A stretch of 44,693 nt of DNA from a bacterium (GTDB taxonomy: Bacteria > Krumholzibacteriota > Krumholzibacteria > LZORAL124-64-63): contig QNDV01000001.1 in assembly GCA_003646045.1 (NCBI GenBank), positions 1 through 44,693 on the forward strand. The letters run 5' to 3'. A program made the position numbers and the translations under genes. Below are positions 1 through 7,479 of this stretch, in pieces (position 1 is the stretch's first letter; the number at the start of each line of letters is the position of its first letter). The notes beneath the pieces were generated by a model. The model was not told the DNA's origin, searched no databases, and worked only from the letters and a program-made list of their open reading frames with translations.

Positions 1-126
1 GCGGCCCGTGGGGCGGGCGTGGTTGTCGCGGCGGTAACGGGCCACCCACTCAGCGCGGGGGCCGAAGCGCGTGCGCATTAATTGGGCGGCCTCAGCCGGG
101 GGCGTCTTGACGGTGATGCGGCTCAT
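1..126 (-). CDS. Hypothetical protein, N-terminal part (continues from base 44693)
   Basis: This leftward frame starts at ATG 126-124 and stays open for 42 codons to the window edge. Its start overlaps the stop of the gene at 123-548 (ATGA), the coupling typical of this operon. Base 1 completes a codon, and reading on from base 44693 continues in the same frame for 84 more codons to the stop at 44439. A circular molecule would therefore encode one protein of 126 residues. The N-terminal part is basic and contains the stretch FGPRAEWVARYRRDN. I recognise no family. The gene is an early-operon member of unknown function, and the break is only the cut point of the assembly. Confidence 0.7.
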   Translation of the reverse strand, partial: MSRITVKTPPAEAAQLMRTRFGPRAEWVARYRRDNHARPTGR

Positions 127-548
127 GGTGCGCCCCAAAAGAATGTTTCCCCGACCAGGGTCCAGGGTGTGGAGCTGCCAAAGTGAGGCGCGGGGGTGGC
201 AGTGATATAGTCACGCAAGACCTTTTTGGTGACCTGGAGGTAGGTGAGCGAATTGCCGTTGGCCGCCGGGCAAGCCACAAAGCATTCAGTGGCGCGGCGG
301 ATGTCGGCGAGTATGTAAGGCTTTATGTCTGGTTGAGTGCTGTGCTGCGGGTGAATGACGGTGAGGGTGAGGTCCGGTTCAATAAGGTAGACCCGGTCGG
401 CGATGAGCAAGCCATCACCCACGCTCAGGGCCGGGCCGCGAGCGCCGGTGGTCAAGGTCAAAGTCAAGGCCGGGCCTCGCTCACTTATCCTGTACGGGGC
501 GCTGCTGACAATGATCACGCCGCCGTGGGCGGCTTGGTGAAGTCTCAT
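123..548 (-). CDS. Hypothetical protein, first gene of the leftward early operon
   Basis: A 141-residue protein starting at ATG 548-546 with a Shine-Dalgarno AAGGAA (complement of 554-559) six bases upstream. It has alternating beta-type hydrophobic stretches (GDGLLIADRVYLIEPDLTL) and two cysteines in ECFVACPAANG, and no membrane segment. It does not match a family I know. It is the first gene after the divergent intergenic region, directly downstream of the candidate leftward promoter at 579-584. It is therefore probably among the first genes expressed, a position where phages often place host-takeover proteins; that role is inference. It overlaps the next gene by four bases. Confidence 0.7.
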   Translation of the reverse strand: MRLHQAAHGGVIIVSSAPYRISERGPALTLTLTTGARGPALSVGDGLLIADRVYLIEPDLTLTVIHPQHSTQPDIKPYILADIRRATECFVACPAANGNSLTYLQVTKKVLRDYITATPAPHFGSSTPWTLVGETFFWGAP

Positions 549-578
549 TTGGGTTCCTTCAGTTCGGGTTTACGGGGA

Positions 579-584
579 AGTATA
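579..584 (-). promoter_or_regulatory. Candidate early leftward promoter (-10 box)
   Basis: On the minus strand TATACT occurs about 30 bases upstream of the ATG at 548. No good -35 box is seen 16-18 bp further upstream, so activity may depend on an activator or on the flanking repeats at 585-630. The same TATACTT hexamer context recurs upstream of the second leftward gene block (35467-35472). Confidence 0.4.
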
Positions 585-630
585 GCACCTAATCCATCGT
601 TTAGGTAGTTTAAATCATCGTTTTAGGTGC
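585..630. repeat. Inverted repeat with internal direct repeats, possible operator
   Basis: GCACCTAA (585-592) and TTAGGTGC (623-630) are exact inverted arms. Between and within them lie two near-copies of ATCATCGTTTTAGGT and the palindromic TTTAAA. The element abuts the candidate -10 box at 579-584, so a regulator bound here would control the leftward early operon. On RNA it could also form a hairpin. Confidence 0.5.
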
Positions 631-687
631 TTTTTGCTGATCCGTCCTGGTTTAAATCCGTCCTGAGACCGGAGGGGACGGCGTAAG

Positions 688-719
688 CCCAACGCACCAC
701 TTAGGTTGGGGGGTTTTTT
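688..719 (+). terminator. Weak terminator-like hairpin
   Basis: CCCAAC (688-693) can pair with GTTGGG (705-710), followed by GGG and six T residues. The stem is short and the T run is offset by three bases. No rightward gene lies just upstream, so this may instead be part of the control region. Confidence 0.25.
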
Positions 720-737
720 GGGGTCCGTCCTGGGGGG

Positions 738-820
738 GTTTAAAATTGCTATTAAAATACGTGTTTATATGTAAATAGGTATTATTGGTTCCTTGTATAT
801 AATTACTATTTATAGTAAAA
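738..820. other. AT-rich island, possible DNA unwinding element
   Basis: About 80 bp made almost entirely of A and T within a GC-rich genome. It is flanked on both sides by CCGTCCTG boxes (725-732 and 824-831). A perfect TATAAT lies at 798-803 on the plus strand but lacks a good -35 box. AT-rich tracts beside iterated boxes are typical of replication origins and of strongly regulated promoters. Which applies here cannot be decided from sequence. Confidence 0.45.
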
Positions 821-1187
821 GGTCAGGACGGATCAGGGTGAGCCGTTGGGCTGCAAGAAGTTACGCCGTCCTGAGGGTCAGAATAGGCCTCAGGACGGTC
901 GGGACGGAACGGCGTTAGTTGTTGAAAGGGAACGGGTTGCGACGGCTTGAGGGCCAGGACGTGAGGTTTGTCGTTTTTCAGTGAAAGCTGTCGTTGGGGA
1001 GAAGGAACTTTGTCCACCACATCGGCCGGGGCATCGCGGGTGAGGAAGTCGCCTTCGTTCCCCCAGAACGCCGCCTAAACTACCTGCTAGGGCCTTGAAA
1101 CAGCGGTTTTAACGGGCTTACGCTAAAGCAACGAGACGCGGGGCACATGAACGAGAGGCGTTTTCCCACATCGTCACGCAGTGACAC

Positions 1188-1288
1188 GAGTGTACTATCA
1201 GCCTCGGCGACGATCCCTTTTAACGCAAGAGGTCTTTCCTGCCTGCTTTAATCGCTGATTCAGGGAGTGTCGTCAGGAGTATACTATC
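1188..1288. repeat. Paired GAGTRTACTATC boxes
   Basis: GAGTGTACTATC (1188-1199) and GAGTATACTATC (1277-1288) are direct repeats 89 bp apart that differ at one base. Related GAGTATAGTGG sequences occur on the other strand inside the direct repeats at 1540-1624. They may be recurring protein-binding sites or unusual promoter cores. Confidence 0.45.
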
Positions 1289-1320
1289 GCTGTGGAGACG
1301 GGCCGCCGGGCCTGGACCAC

Positions 1321-1490
1321 TGAATAACACAGTGATTCAATGCAGCAATCGCCGAATGCGACTTAAATGGGGGTTTCAGGACGGTTTAACTGAGCTGTTC
1401 GGCGATTCACCGAATAACACAGTTAAATCGCCTTGAATCATATGGTTCAGGCTTAATCGCCGAATGGTGCAGTGTTCCAGGGCGTTATTC
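1321..1490. repeat. Iterated GAATAACACAGT and AATCGCCGAATG boxes
   Basis: GAATAACACAGT occurs exactly at 1322-1333 and 1412-1423, and AATCGCCGAATG exactly at 1347-1358 and 1454-1465. The first copy lies in an imperfect palindrome (TGAAT at 1321-1325 and ATTCA at 1335-1339). CCGAATAAC (1410-1418) is answered by its complement GTTATTCGG near 1482-1490. Such interleaved direct and inverted repeats resemble iterons of a replication origin. Confidence 0.5.
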
Positions 1491-1505
1491 GGGGCCTCCT
1501 ACGAC

Positions 1506-1764
1506 AGGCGCAAGACCTTCTGCGTGGTCGCTGATACGGTTACTCCACTATACTCTCGCCAACGTAGGTCAAGCCGGGTCAACGCCGGTCATGATGGGCT
1601 TACTCCACTATACTCTCGCCAACGCGGTTCACCGGGTGACACGCTGGTTCAACCGGGGCGTTACTCCAGCTAAGGGCTGGCAGGCCGGGGCAACCGGGGC
1701 CTTGGACGTTGTTGCTCCAGCGTGGTAGTATCACCCCTATCAACACGCAGAAGGTCTTGCGCCT
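1506..1764. repeat. Perfect 21-bp inverted repeat enclosing two 25-bp direct repeats
   Basis: The arm at 1506-1526 is the exact reverse complement of 1744-1764. In the 217 bp between the arms, the 25 bases at 1540-1564 are repeated exactly at 1600-1624 (60-bp period), with a partial third copy (TTACTCCA) at 1661-1668. The geometry suggests a large stem-loop, an origin-like structure or the end signals of a lost insertion. No transposase is present. Confidence 0.7.
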
Positions 1765-1921
1765 TGCTTAAAAAGCGGGGGCCGGGGGGCGAGAACGAGA
1801 GGCCCAAGGCCCAGGCCCTCCCCCCCAACCCCAAAGTGCGACTGGCCAAGGCGCGGTCCCTCCCGCGATATCGCTGCAAATTTCAAACTCCAATTGTGAG
1901 TCGTTGCTTTACTTTTTTCGC

Positions 1922-1950
1922 TTGCCCCGTCGCCTTGGCTGCGCTATGTT
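1922..1950 (+). promoter_or_regulatory. Late promoter before the small terminase gene
   Basis: TTGCCC (1922-1927), a 17-bp spacer and TATGTT (1945-1950). The -10 box ends six bases before the ATG at 1957, so the expected transcription start falls on the start codon itself. The pattern matches candidate promoters at 8459-8487 and 30923-30951. Confidence 0.55.
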
Positions 1951-1956
1951 CCCTCT

Positions 1957-2418
1957 ATGAGTAGAAAAGGTATAACCAAATTTACAGCGGAACTCCAGAC
2001 CGAGTACCTGGAGCTTTTGCGGGCGACCGGTCTGAAGGCGCGGTCGGCACGGGCAGTGGGTGTCAACCCATCGTCCATGAAAGGTTTCCGTCTCGCTAAT
2101 CCAGACTTCGACGACGAAGTGGAATTAGCTATGGGCGATTATCGCGAAAACATCGAGGAGGAAATCAAGCGCCGCGCAATGGACGGCGTTGACACCCCGG
2201 TGTTTTACAAAGGCGAATTGGTGGCTACCCAGAAGCAATACAGCGACCGGTTACTTGAGCTTCACGCCAAGCGCCACATCGGTGCCTACCGCGACAAACA
2301 CACCGTCGATCACAACGTGACGGGCGGGGTGTTGGTTGTGCCCGGCATGGCAGAAACTTCTGAAGATTGGGAAGAGGAGAATGGCGATGGTGGAAGTCCG
2401 GCTGAACCAAAGGACTGA
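1957..2418 (+). CDS. terS: Terminase small subunit
   Basis: A 153-residue protein with an N-terminal helix-turn-helix-like region (LRATGLKARSARAVGVNPSS, about residues 21-40). It contains the hallmark YSDRLLELHAKRH segment (about residues 95-107) and an acidic tail. Small terminases recognise phage DNA and recruit the large subunit to start packaging into the prohead. The position directly before the large terminase supports the call. No Shine-Dalgarno sequence precedes the ATG. Together with the -10 box at 1945-1950 this suggests a leaderless message. The end overlaps the next gene by 32 bases. Confidence 0.8.
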   Translation: MSRKGITKFTAELQTEYLELLRATGLKARSARAVGVNPSSMKGFRLANPDFDDEVELAMGDYRENIEEEIKRRAMDGVDTPVFYKGELVATQKQYSDRLLELHAKRHIGAYRDKHTVDHNVTGGVLVVPGMAETSEDWEEENGDGGSPAEPKD

Positions 2419-2722
2419 CCTTACGTTTTACTACGACGTGTTGGTCCACTCCAACGTGAAACCCGGCCTGCGCATGAAGGGAATTCACGAGGCGTTCAAA
2501 GACGACGCCAGCACAGAGGCCCAGCGACTGGGCTTGCTTGCGGGCGGACTCGCAGAGCTACTTTGTGACCGGTACGGTGACACTATTGAGCCCAGCGCCT
2601 GCGCACGTGCCGCCGTCACCGCACACCAAGAATTGCTGGCCGAAAATCCGCACATCGGGATAGGAGACGAAGCACCCCGTGACGCCGACAGCTCAATCGC
2701 AGCTACACTGGCGCGAAGGTGA
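2387..2722 (+). CDS. Hypothetical protein between terminase subunits
   Basis: A 111-residue protein. I chose ATG 2387 because AGGAG (2375-2379) lies seven bases upstream; an in-frame ATG at 2381 is too close to that site. The sequence is largely helical, with a central segment rich in alanine and leucine (EAQRLGLLAGGLAELL) and no membrane span. It overlaps the small terminase gene by 32 bases and the large terminase gene by 44 bases, so it is tightly coupled to the packaging genes. A packaging-related role is plausible from position alone. I recognise no family. Confidence 0.65.
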   Translation: MVEVRLNQRTDLTFYYDVLVHSNVKPGLRMKGIHEAFKDDASTEAQRLGLLAGGLAELLCDRYGDTIEPSACARAAVTAHQELLAENPHIGIGDEAPRDADSSIAATLARR

Positions 2723-4187
2723 GGACGGATTAGCGCCGGTCTTGATACAAGGCGAGCGCGAAACCGCCGTAGCCTGGGCACCACAGCCCGGCTCTCAAGA
2801 GGCGTTCTTGAGTTGCCCGGTTTTTGAGTGCCTATTGGAGGGCAACCGGGGCGGCGGAAAAACCGATGGCTTGATCATGAGCTTCGGCCAACACACCGGC
2901 AAGGGCTACGGCGCGGAATGGCGTGGTATTCTTTTCCGGAAAACTTATCCTGAATTACGTGACGTGATCGACAAATGCCTCAAGTGGATTCCAATGATTT
3001 GGCCCGAGGCAAAATACAATCGCAGCGAGTACTATTGGACCTGGCCCGACGGCGAGCAACTCTTCCTCCGGCACTTGTCCAAAGAGGCCGACTACTGGAG
3101 TTACCACGGCCATAATTATCCATGGCAGGGATTCGAAGAATTGTGTACATGGGCAGACGATAAAGCGTACACCAAAATGTTTGCGTGCGCCCGGTCAACC
3201 AAAAAGGGTATCCCAATCATGATCCGCTCCACGGCCAACCCTTATGGGGTGGGCCACAACTGGGTCAAGATGCGCTTCCAACTTCCACTGGCCATGAACC
3301 GGGTACGCGGGCCGGTCATGCGCAACATCACCGACAAGTACGGCGACCGGCTCCCAGACCGGGTAGTGATCCACAGCAACCTGGCCGAGAACCGAGTCCT
3401 CATGTCCGTGGACAAAGAATACCTCAGCCGTATCAAGGCCGCCGCCCGCAACGACGCTGAATACCAGGCATGGGTCCACGGAAATTGGGACATTGTGGCG
3501 GGTGGAATGTTCGACGACGTTTGGGACCCCCGCGTTCACGTGGTGCCTAATTATCCATTGCACCTCACGCCCCGCCACTGGCACATAAATCGCAGCTACG
3601 ATCACGGCACGTCCAAACCCTTCAGCGTTGGCTGGTGGGCACGCTCCAACGGCGAGCCCTTCAAGTACAACGGCCACTGGTACGGCCGGGTGCCGGGTGA
3701 CTTATATCGGATCAATGAATGGTACGGCTGGACGGGCGAGCCGAATGAAGGTTTGCGGCTTGAGGGCCGGGACATTGGCAAAGGTATTATCCAACGAGAG
3801 GCGGCCATGGGCCTCACCGGCCGGGTGAAGCGCGGTCCCGCAGATACGGGCATCTTTGACCCGGTGCCTGGATACCCAAACACGGCCGAAGATATGGTCG
3901 CCGAGGGCGTCCACTGGGACCACGCCGACAAAGGGCCGGGCAGTCGCCGGCAAGGCTGGGAACAAATGCGAAAAATGTTCCGGGCCGCCAATACTTTCCC
4001 CCGCGAACACCCAGGGCTGTTCGCCTTGGAACAGTGTGCGCAATACCGGCGCACTGTGCCCGTTTTGCCACGTAGCGATCACGACCTGGACGACGTCAAC
4101 ACCGATGCTGAAGATCACATCGGCGATGAGGTCCGGTATGAGCTGCGCCATAAGCGCGTAGCCATTCAAACTGGAGTTTGGAAATGA
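2679..4187 (+). CDS. terL: Terminase large subunit (packaging ATPase/nuclease)
   Basis: A 502-residue motor protein that cuts concatemeric DNA and pumps it into the prohead. The ATPase domain has the Walker A motif GNRGGGKT (residues 55-62), a Walker B-type GFEEL (residues 151-155) and a coupling-motif-like RSTANPYG. The C-terminal nuclease domain contains RGPADTGIFDP, with an expected catalytic Asp at about residue 389. The start is GTG 2679, with AGGAG about 12 bases upstream, which is longer than usual. The final codons overlap the portal gene start (ATGA). The order small terminase, large terminase, portal, MuF is standard for siphoviruses. Confidence 0.93.
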   Translation: MTPTAQSQLHWREGEDGLAPVLIQGERETAVAWAPQPGSQEAFLSCPVFECLLEGNRGGGKTDGLIMSFGQHTGKGYGAEWRGILFRKTYPELRDVIDKCLKWIPMIWPEAKYNRSEYYWTWPDGEQLFLRHLSKEADYWSYHGHNYPWQGFEELCTWADDKAYTKMFACARSTKKGIPIMIRSTANPYGVGHNWVKMRFQLPLAMNRVRGPVMRNITDKYGDRLPDRVVIHSNLAENRVLMSVDKEYLSRIKAAARNDAEYQAWVHGNWDIVAGGMFDDVWDPRVHVVPNYPLHLTPRHWHINRSYDHGTSKPFSVGWWARSNGEPFKYNGHWYGRVPGDLYRINEWYGWTGEPNEGLRLEGRDIGKGIIQREAAMGLTGRVKRGPADTGIFDPVPGYPNTAEDMVAEGVHWDHADKGPGSRRQGWEQMRKMFRAANTFPREHPGLFALEQCAQYRRTVPVLPRSDHDLDDVNTDAEDHIGDEVRYELRHKRVAIQTGVWK

Positions 4188-5671
4188 AACAGGAAAAAGA
4201 CGCCGCCCGGCCCGACACAACCAGCTATGCATACGACACTATGCGTCCAGCCTGGGACACGGTTCAAACCGTACTCGAAGGCACCACCGCCATGCGCCGG
4301 GCGGGCAAGCAATTCTTGCCCCAGCACCACGGCGAAACCGACACTGCGTACGGGGAACGTCTCAGCCGCAACACGCTGCTCAACGTCACCAAGCTCACCC
4401 TCAATTCTTGGGTGGGCCGCCCCTTCAGCGACATCATCCGGTTTGAAGAAACGCCGGAACCAATAACGGCTATTTTGCCCAACGTGGACCTGGTGGGCAA
4501 CGACGCACAGGTGTTCTGCCGGAACTGGTTCGCCGACGGCGTGGCCAAGGCATATTCTCATGTCTATGTGGACTTCCCTCGCACAGACACGGTGGAGGGC
4601 GTGCGTACTGTGGCAGATGACTTGCGTGAGGGCGTGCGGCCGTATTGGGTCCACATAAAACCGGAGCAAATCTTCTTCGCGAGCGCAGAGGTGATTGCGG
4701 GCCGAGAAGTGTTGCGGGAAATCAGGATGATGGAGGAAGTCAGCGACATGGTTGGCTTCGCTGAATTACTCCAGCCCCAAATTCGGCGCGTCTACATAGA
4801 CGCCGAAGGCAGCCACGTCCAACTTTATCGCAAAGACGATCCGCGCAAAGAGGACAGCGACTGGGTTTTGTACGAAGAATATGAATTCAGCTTGGGCTTC
4901 ATTCCATTGGTGACTTTTTACGCCCACCGGGATGACTTCATGCTAGGCACGCCGCCGCTGCTGGACCTTGCGGACCTGAACATCGCTCACTGGCAAAGCA
5001 CCGCCGACCAGCGTTCAATTCTCACCGTGACCCGGTTCCCAATCTTGGCTCTCAGCGGGGCAAGCGACGAAGGCAAGGAATTGGTCATCGGCCCCAACCG
5101 CTGGTTGTACAGCCCCGACCCCGGCGGTAAGTTTTATTACGTTGAGCACACAGGCAAGGCAATCGCCGCCGGGCGCCAAGACCTGGTTGACCTAGAAGAA
5201 CAAATGGCCGAATACGGCGCGGATTTTTTACGAAAAAGACCAGGCAACGTAACGGCCACGGCCCGCGCCTTGGACAGCGCCGAAGCCACCAGCCCGCTGA
5301 TGGATATGACTATCCGGTTCAGTGAAGCGTTGGACTTGGTTCTGGAGTACACGGCGGCATGGCTCAACCTGCCCAGCGGCGGCCACAGCGAGCTCACTAC
5401 CGACTTCGGCCCCGAGGGCGCAGACCAGGCCGAGCTGACCACCTTGAGCAACACTCGCAAGGACCGGGACATCAGCCGCAAGGCATATCTCGAAGAGTTG
5501 AAGCGCCGGGGTATTCTGACCGAGGAATACGACATCGAAGAGGACGCAACGCAGCTGGAGGAAGAGACGATGGATCTGTTCGGCAACACCGGCCCGCCGG
5601 TTGAAGTTGAAGACGAAGGCGAAAGCGAACTCGACGAAGAACGGCGGGAAGACGAAGAGGACGCTGAATAA
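4184..5671 (+). CDS. Portal protein (DUF4055-like)
   Basis: A 495-residue protein matching by eye the DUF4055 portal group. The N-terminal region contains GKQFLPQHHGETDTAYGERL, followed by RNTLLNVTKLTLNSWVGRPF. The C-terminus is very acidic (DEGESELDEERREDEEDAE). Portal rings sit at one capsid vertex, act as the DNA gate and dock the terminase. ATG 4184 is chosen over TTG 4178 because CTGGAG (4171-4176) lies seven bases upstream and the ATG overlaps the terminase stop. The stop overlaps the next start by one base, a sign of tight translational coupling. Confidence 0.85.
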   Translation: MKQEKDAARPDTTSYAYDTMRPAWDTVQTVLEGTTAMRRAGKQFLPQHHGETDTAYGERLSRNTLLNVTKLTLNSWVGRPFSDIIRFEETPEPITAILPNVDLVGNDAQVFCRNWFADGVAKAYSHVYVDFPRTDTVEGVRTVADDLREGVRPYWVHIKPEQIFFASAEVIAGREVLREIRMMEEVSDMVGFAELLQPQIRRVYIDAEGSHVQLYRKDDPRKEDSDWVLYEEYEFSLGFIPLVTFYAHRDDFMLGTPPLLDLADLNIAHWQSTADQRSILTVTRFPILALSGASDEGKELVIGPNRWLYSPDPGGKFYYVEHTGKAIAAGRQDLVDLEEQMAEYGADFLRKRPGNVTATARALDSAEATSPLMDMTIRFSEALDLVLEYTAAWLNLPSGGHSELTTDFGPEGADQAELTTLSNTRKDRDISRKAYLEELKRRGILTEEYDIEEDATQLEEETMDLFGNTGPPVEVEDEGESELDEERREDEEDAE

Positions 5672-7479
5672 TGGCCGACCTGAATCAGACATTTTTTGAA
5701 GCCCAAACGAAACACGCCATCGGCTTGAAGCGGGTGGCGGCCGGTGACGTGCGAAAATTTCAGGGGCTGCTGGACACCGCCGAAGAGGAGCTGAAGGCCA
5801 AGCTCAAGACCGGCCTGGCCAAGGGCATGGACACAACCCGCCTGCGGGCCTTGCACCAGGAAGTGAAGGTGCTGCGCAAGGGTGTGTTTGATAAACTGAA
5901 CGGCATCAGCCACGCCGATATGAAAACGCTGGCACTCAGTGAACCGGCGTTCATGGAAAAGATATTGGGCGACGTGCTGGCCAGTAACATGAACTTCGCC
6001 GGGGTGGATTCCAGGTTGCTGAGTGCCTTGGTCACGGCTGAACCTTTTAGTGGAGGAACCAACGCCGCTCGCACACTGGACGGCTGGTGGAAAGGTTTGG
6101 CGGCGGCCGACTCTCGCCGAATAACCGACGCCATAAATCAGGGTATGATCCAGGGCGAGACCGTGGAGCAAATGGTCAAGCGCGTCCAGGACTCCATGAA
6201 GCTCACCAAGGCCAACGCCACGGCGGTTGTGCGCACCGCGTCCAACCACGTTTCCAATAAGGCCCGCGAGCAGTTTTTTAAGGCCAACAGCGAGGTCATC
6301 GGCTCCATGATGTGGGCCGCAACTTTGGACGGCCGCACAACGGCGGTCTGTATGGCGCGGGATGGGCACTACGCCCCCACCAGCGGCACCTCAACCAAGG
6401 GCGTGCCCCAACCCTGGCTCTCACCGCTCCAGGCCCGGCCACCCGCTCACCCGCAGTGTAGGTCCGTCATGGTCGGCGTCTTGAACAAAGACGGCGTGGC
6501 CCAAAAGATGCCTGAGCGCAGCACCATCACCGACACCCGCACCCGGCGCAAACGCGAAATTGATTTTCGCAAGCAGGCCAAGGAACGCCTCGGCCCCAAG
6601 AAGTGGAAAGCCGCGACCCCCGCGCAACGCAACGCAGAAATAAAAACAGAGCGCCAGACCTGGACAGCTGAAAACATTGGGCGCGTTCCCGGCAAAACCA
6701 CGTACGATAGTTTTCTGCGCAAGCAGTCAGCCGGGTTCCAGAATGAAGTGCTGGGCAAGGCCAAGGCCGACCTCTTTCGCGGGGGGTTGAAGCTGGACAA
6801 GTACGTGGACAAGCGGGGCAAGGAATTGACCCTGGCCCAGTTGACCAAGAAGGCAGGCCTGGCGCCGAAACCTGCCGTGGTGAAACCCAAGGCCGCGCCC
6901 CTTCAACCGGCGTGGACGTTGGACGCCCAGAAGGCTTGGCAAGCAACTGTCACCGCCGACGAGCAGCAGGCCTTCCGGCGGTGGAGCGGCAACGGCTACA
7001 CTTCCATGCGAAACGTCCAGCGCGGCAGAACGGGTGACATGAGCGATGGGCTGCTTGCCTCAAACCGAAGAGACATCGACCACATCAACACCGCCTTGGA
7101 CCGGGCACCCGTGTACAACACAGGCGAGACGTTGTGGCGGGGGGCACCTATGCGGCTAGGAGATTTTAAAGCCAGGATGAAGCCGGGGCACTCGTTCAAG
7201 TTCGACACCTTCGCCAGCTCCAGCACGAAGCGCAGTGTGGCCGATGATTTTATTCGCAGTGGCCAGATAAATTATCCTGACGCTGAGTCGGTCATGTTCA
7301 AGATACGCGGCGTCCAAAGCGCGGGCGTGGACATCAGCCGGATCAGCAACATAAAAGGCGAGCTAGAAATTCTCTTGCGCAAGGGCCAAAACTTTCGCAT
7401 AGTTAATGTCACACGTAAACAAGCCCGTGGTCACATCGGGGAATACTGGGAGGTGCTACTTGAAGAAATTAAGCGATAA
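5671..7479 (+). CDS. MuF-type minor head protein fused to an ADP-ribosyltransferase domain
   Basis: A 602-residue two-part protein. The MuF/SPP1 gp7-like head morphogenesis domain has the signature TLDGRTTAVC (residues 218-227) and PPAHPQCRS (257-265). A helical linker follows, then a C-terminal domain (about 415-602) with the three landmarks of arginine-type ADP-ribosyltransferases: LWRG with Arg490, FASSSTK (514-520), and an E-x-E pair at Glu564 and Glu566. MuF proteins bind the portal inside the capsid, so the enzyme domain would be packaged and could be injected to modify host proteins, as T4 Alt does. The target is unknown. The stop overlaps the small acidic gene that follows. Confidence 0.85.
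   Translation: MADLNQTFFEAQTKHAIGLKRVAAGDVRKFQGLLDTAEEELKAKLKTGLAKGMDTTRLRALHQEVKVLRKGVFDKLNGISHADMKTLALSEPAFMEKILGDVLASNMNFAGVDSRLLSALVTAEPFSGGTNAARTLDGWWKGLAAADSRRITDAINQGMIQGETVEQMVKRVQDSMKLTKANATAVVRTASNHVSNKAREQFFKANSEVIGSMMWAATLDGRTTAVCMARDGHYAPTSGTSTKGVPQPWLSPLQARPPAHPQCRSVMVGVLNKDGVAQKMPERSTITDTRTRRKREIDFRKQAKERLGPKKWKAATPAQRNAEIKTERQTWTAENIGRVPGKTTYDSFLRKQSAGFQNEVLGKAKADLFRGGLKLDKYVDKRGKELTLAQLTKKAGLAPKPAVVKPKAAPLQPAWTLDAQKAWQATVTADEQQAFRRWSGNGYTSMRNVQRGRTGDMSDGLLASNRRDIDHINTALDRAPVYNTGETLWRGAPMRLGDFKARMKPGHSFKFDTFASSSTKRSVADDFIRSGQINYPDAESVMFKIRGVQSAGVDISRISNIKGELEILLRKGQNFRIVNVTRKQARGHIGEYWEVLLEEIKR

Larger units (their letters stand above)
641..1384. repeat. Seven dispersed CCGTCCTG / CAGGACGG boxes
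   Basis: The 8-mer CCGTCCTG occurs at 642-649, 658-665, 725-732 and 866-873. Its complement CAGGACGG occurs at 824-831, 891-898 and 1377-1384. The first three share the 9-mer TCCGTCCTG. Several copies neighbour GTTTAAA. Seven copies of one 8-mer in under 750 bp is far above chance and suggests binding sites for a phage-encoded protein such as a regulator or replication initiator. Confidence 0.65.
549..1956. other. Divergent intergenic region, repeat-rich regulatory/origin candidate
   Basis: About 1.4 kb separate the leftward early operon (start 548) from the rightward late operon (start 1957). The open frames inside are short, have no ribosome binding site and look non-coding. Instead the region holds a candidate leftward promoter, seven CCGTCCTG-type boxes, an AT-rich island at 738-820, repeated GAATAACACAGT and AATCGCCGAATG boxes, a 21-bp inverted repeat enclosing two 25-bp direct repeats, and the late promoter at its right end. 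This is the layout expected of a phage control region, perhaps including the replication origin. The function is inferred from position and repeats only. Confidence 0.75.

Noticed and set aside
798..803. Perfect TATAAT on the plus strand
   Set aside because: No -35 box at 16-18 bp and no rightward gene for over 1 kb; kept only as part of the AT-rich island.
823..1020. Leftward 65-codon frame starting with GTG
   Set aside because: No ribosome binding site, proline/serine-rich composition, and it runs through several CCGTCCTG boxes; most likely non-coding.
1540..1624. Possible small CRISPR-like array
   Set aside because: Only two exact copies, a single 35-bp spacer, and no cas genes; better explained as regulatory direct repeats.
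1464..1673. Rightward 69-codon frame with a repeated TPLYSRQR segment
   Set aside because: The protein repeat only reflects the 25-bp DNA direct repeat; no ribosome site and no sensible composition.
1722..1964. Rightward 80-codon frame ending at the terminase start
   Set aside because: Crosses the inverted repeat arm and the late promoter, lacks a ribosome site, and is rich in Arg and Pro as expected for random GC-rich sequence.
5137..6369. Leftward 410-codon frame
   Set aside because: Antisense to portal and MuF genes; low-complexity serine-rich sequence typical of the reverse strand of GC-rich coding DNA.
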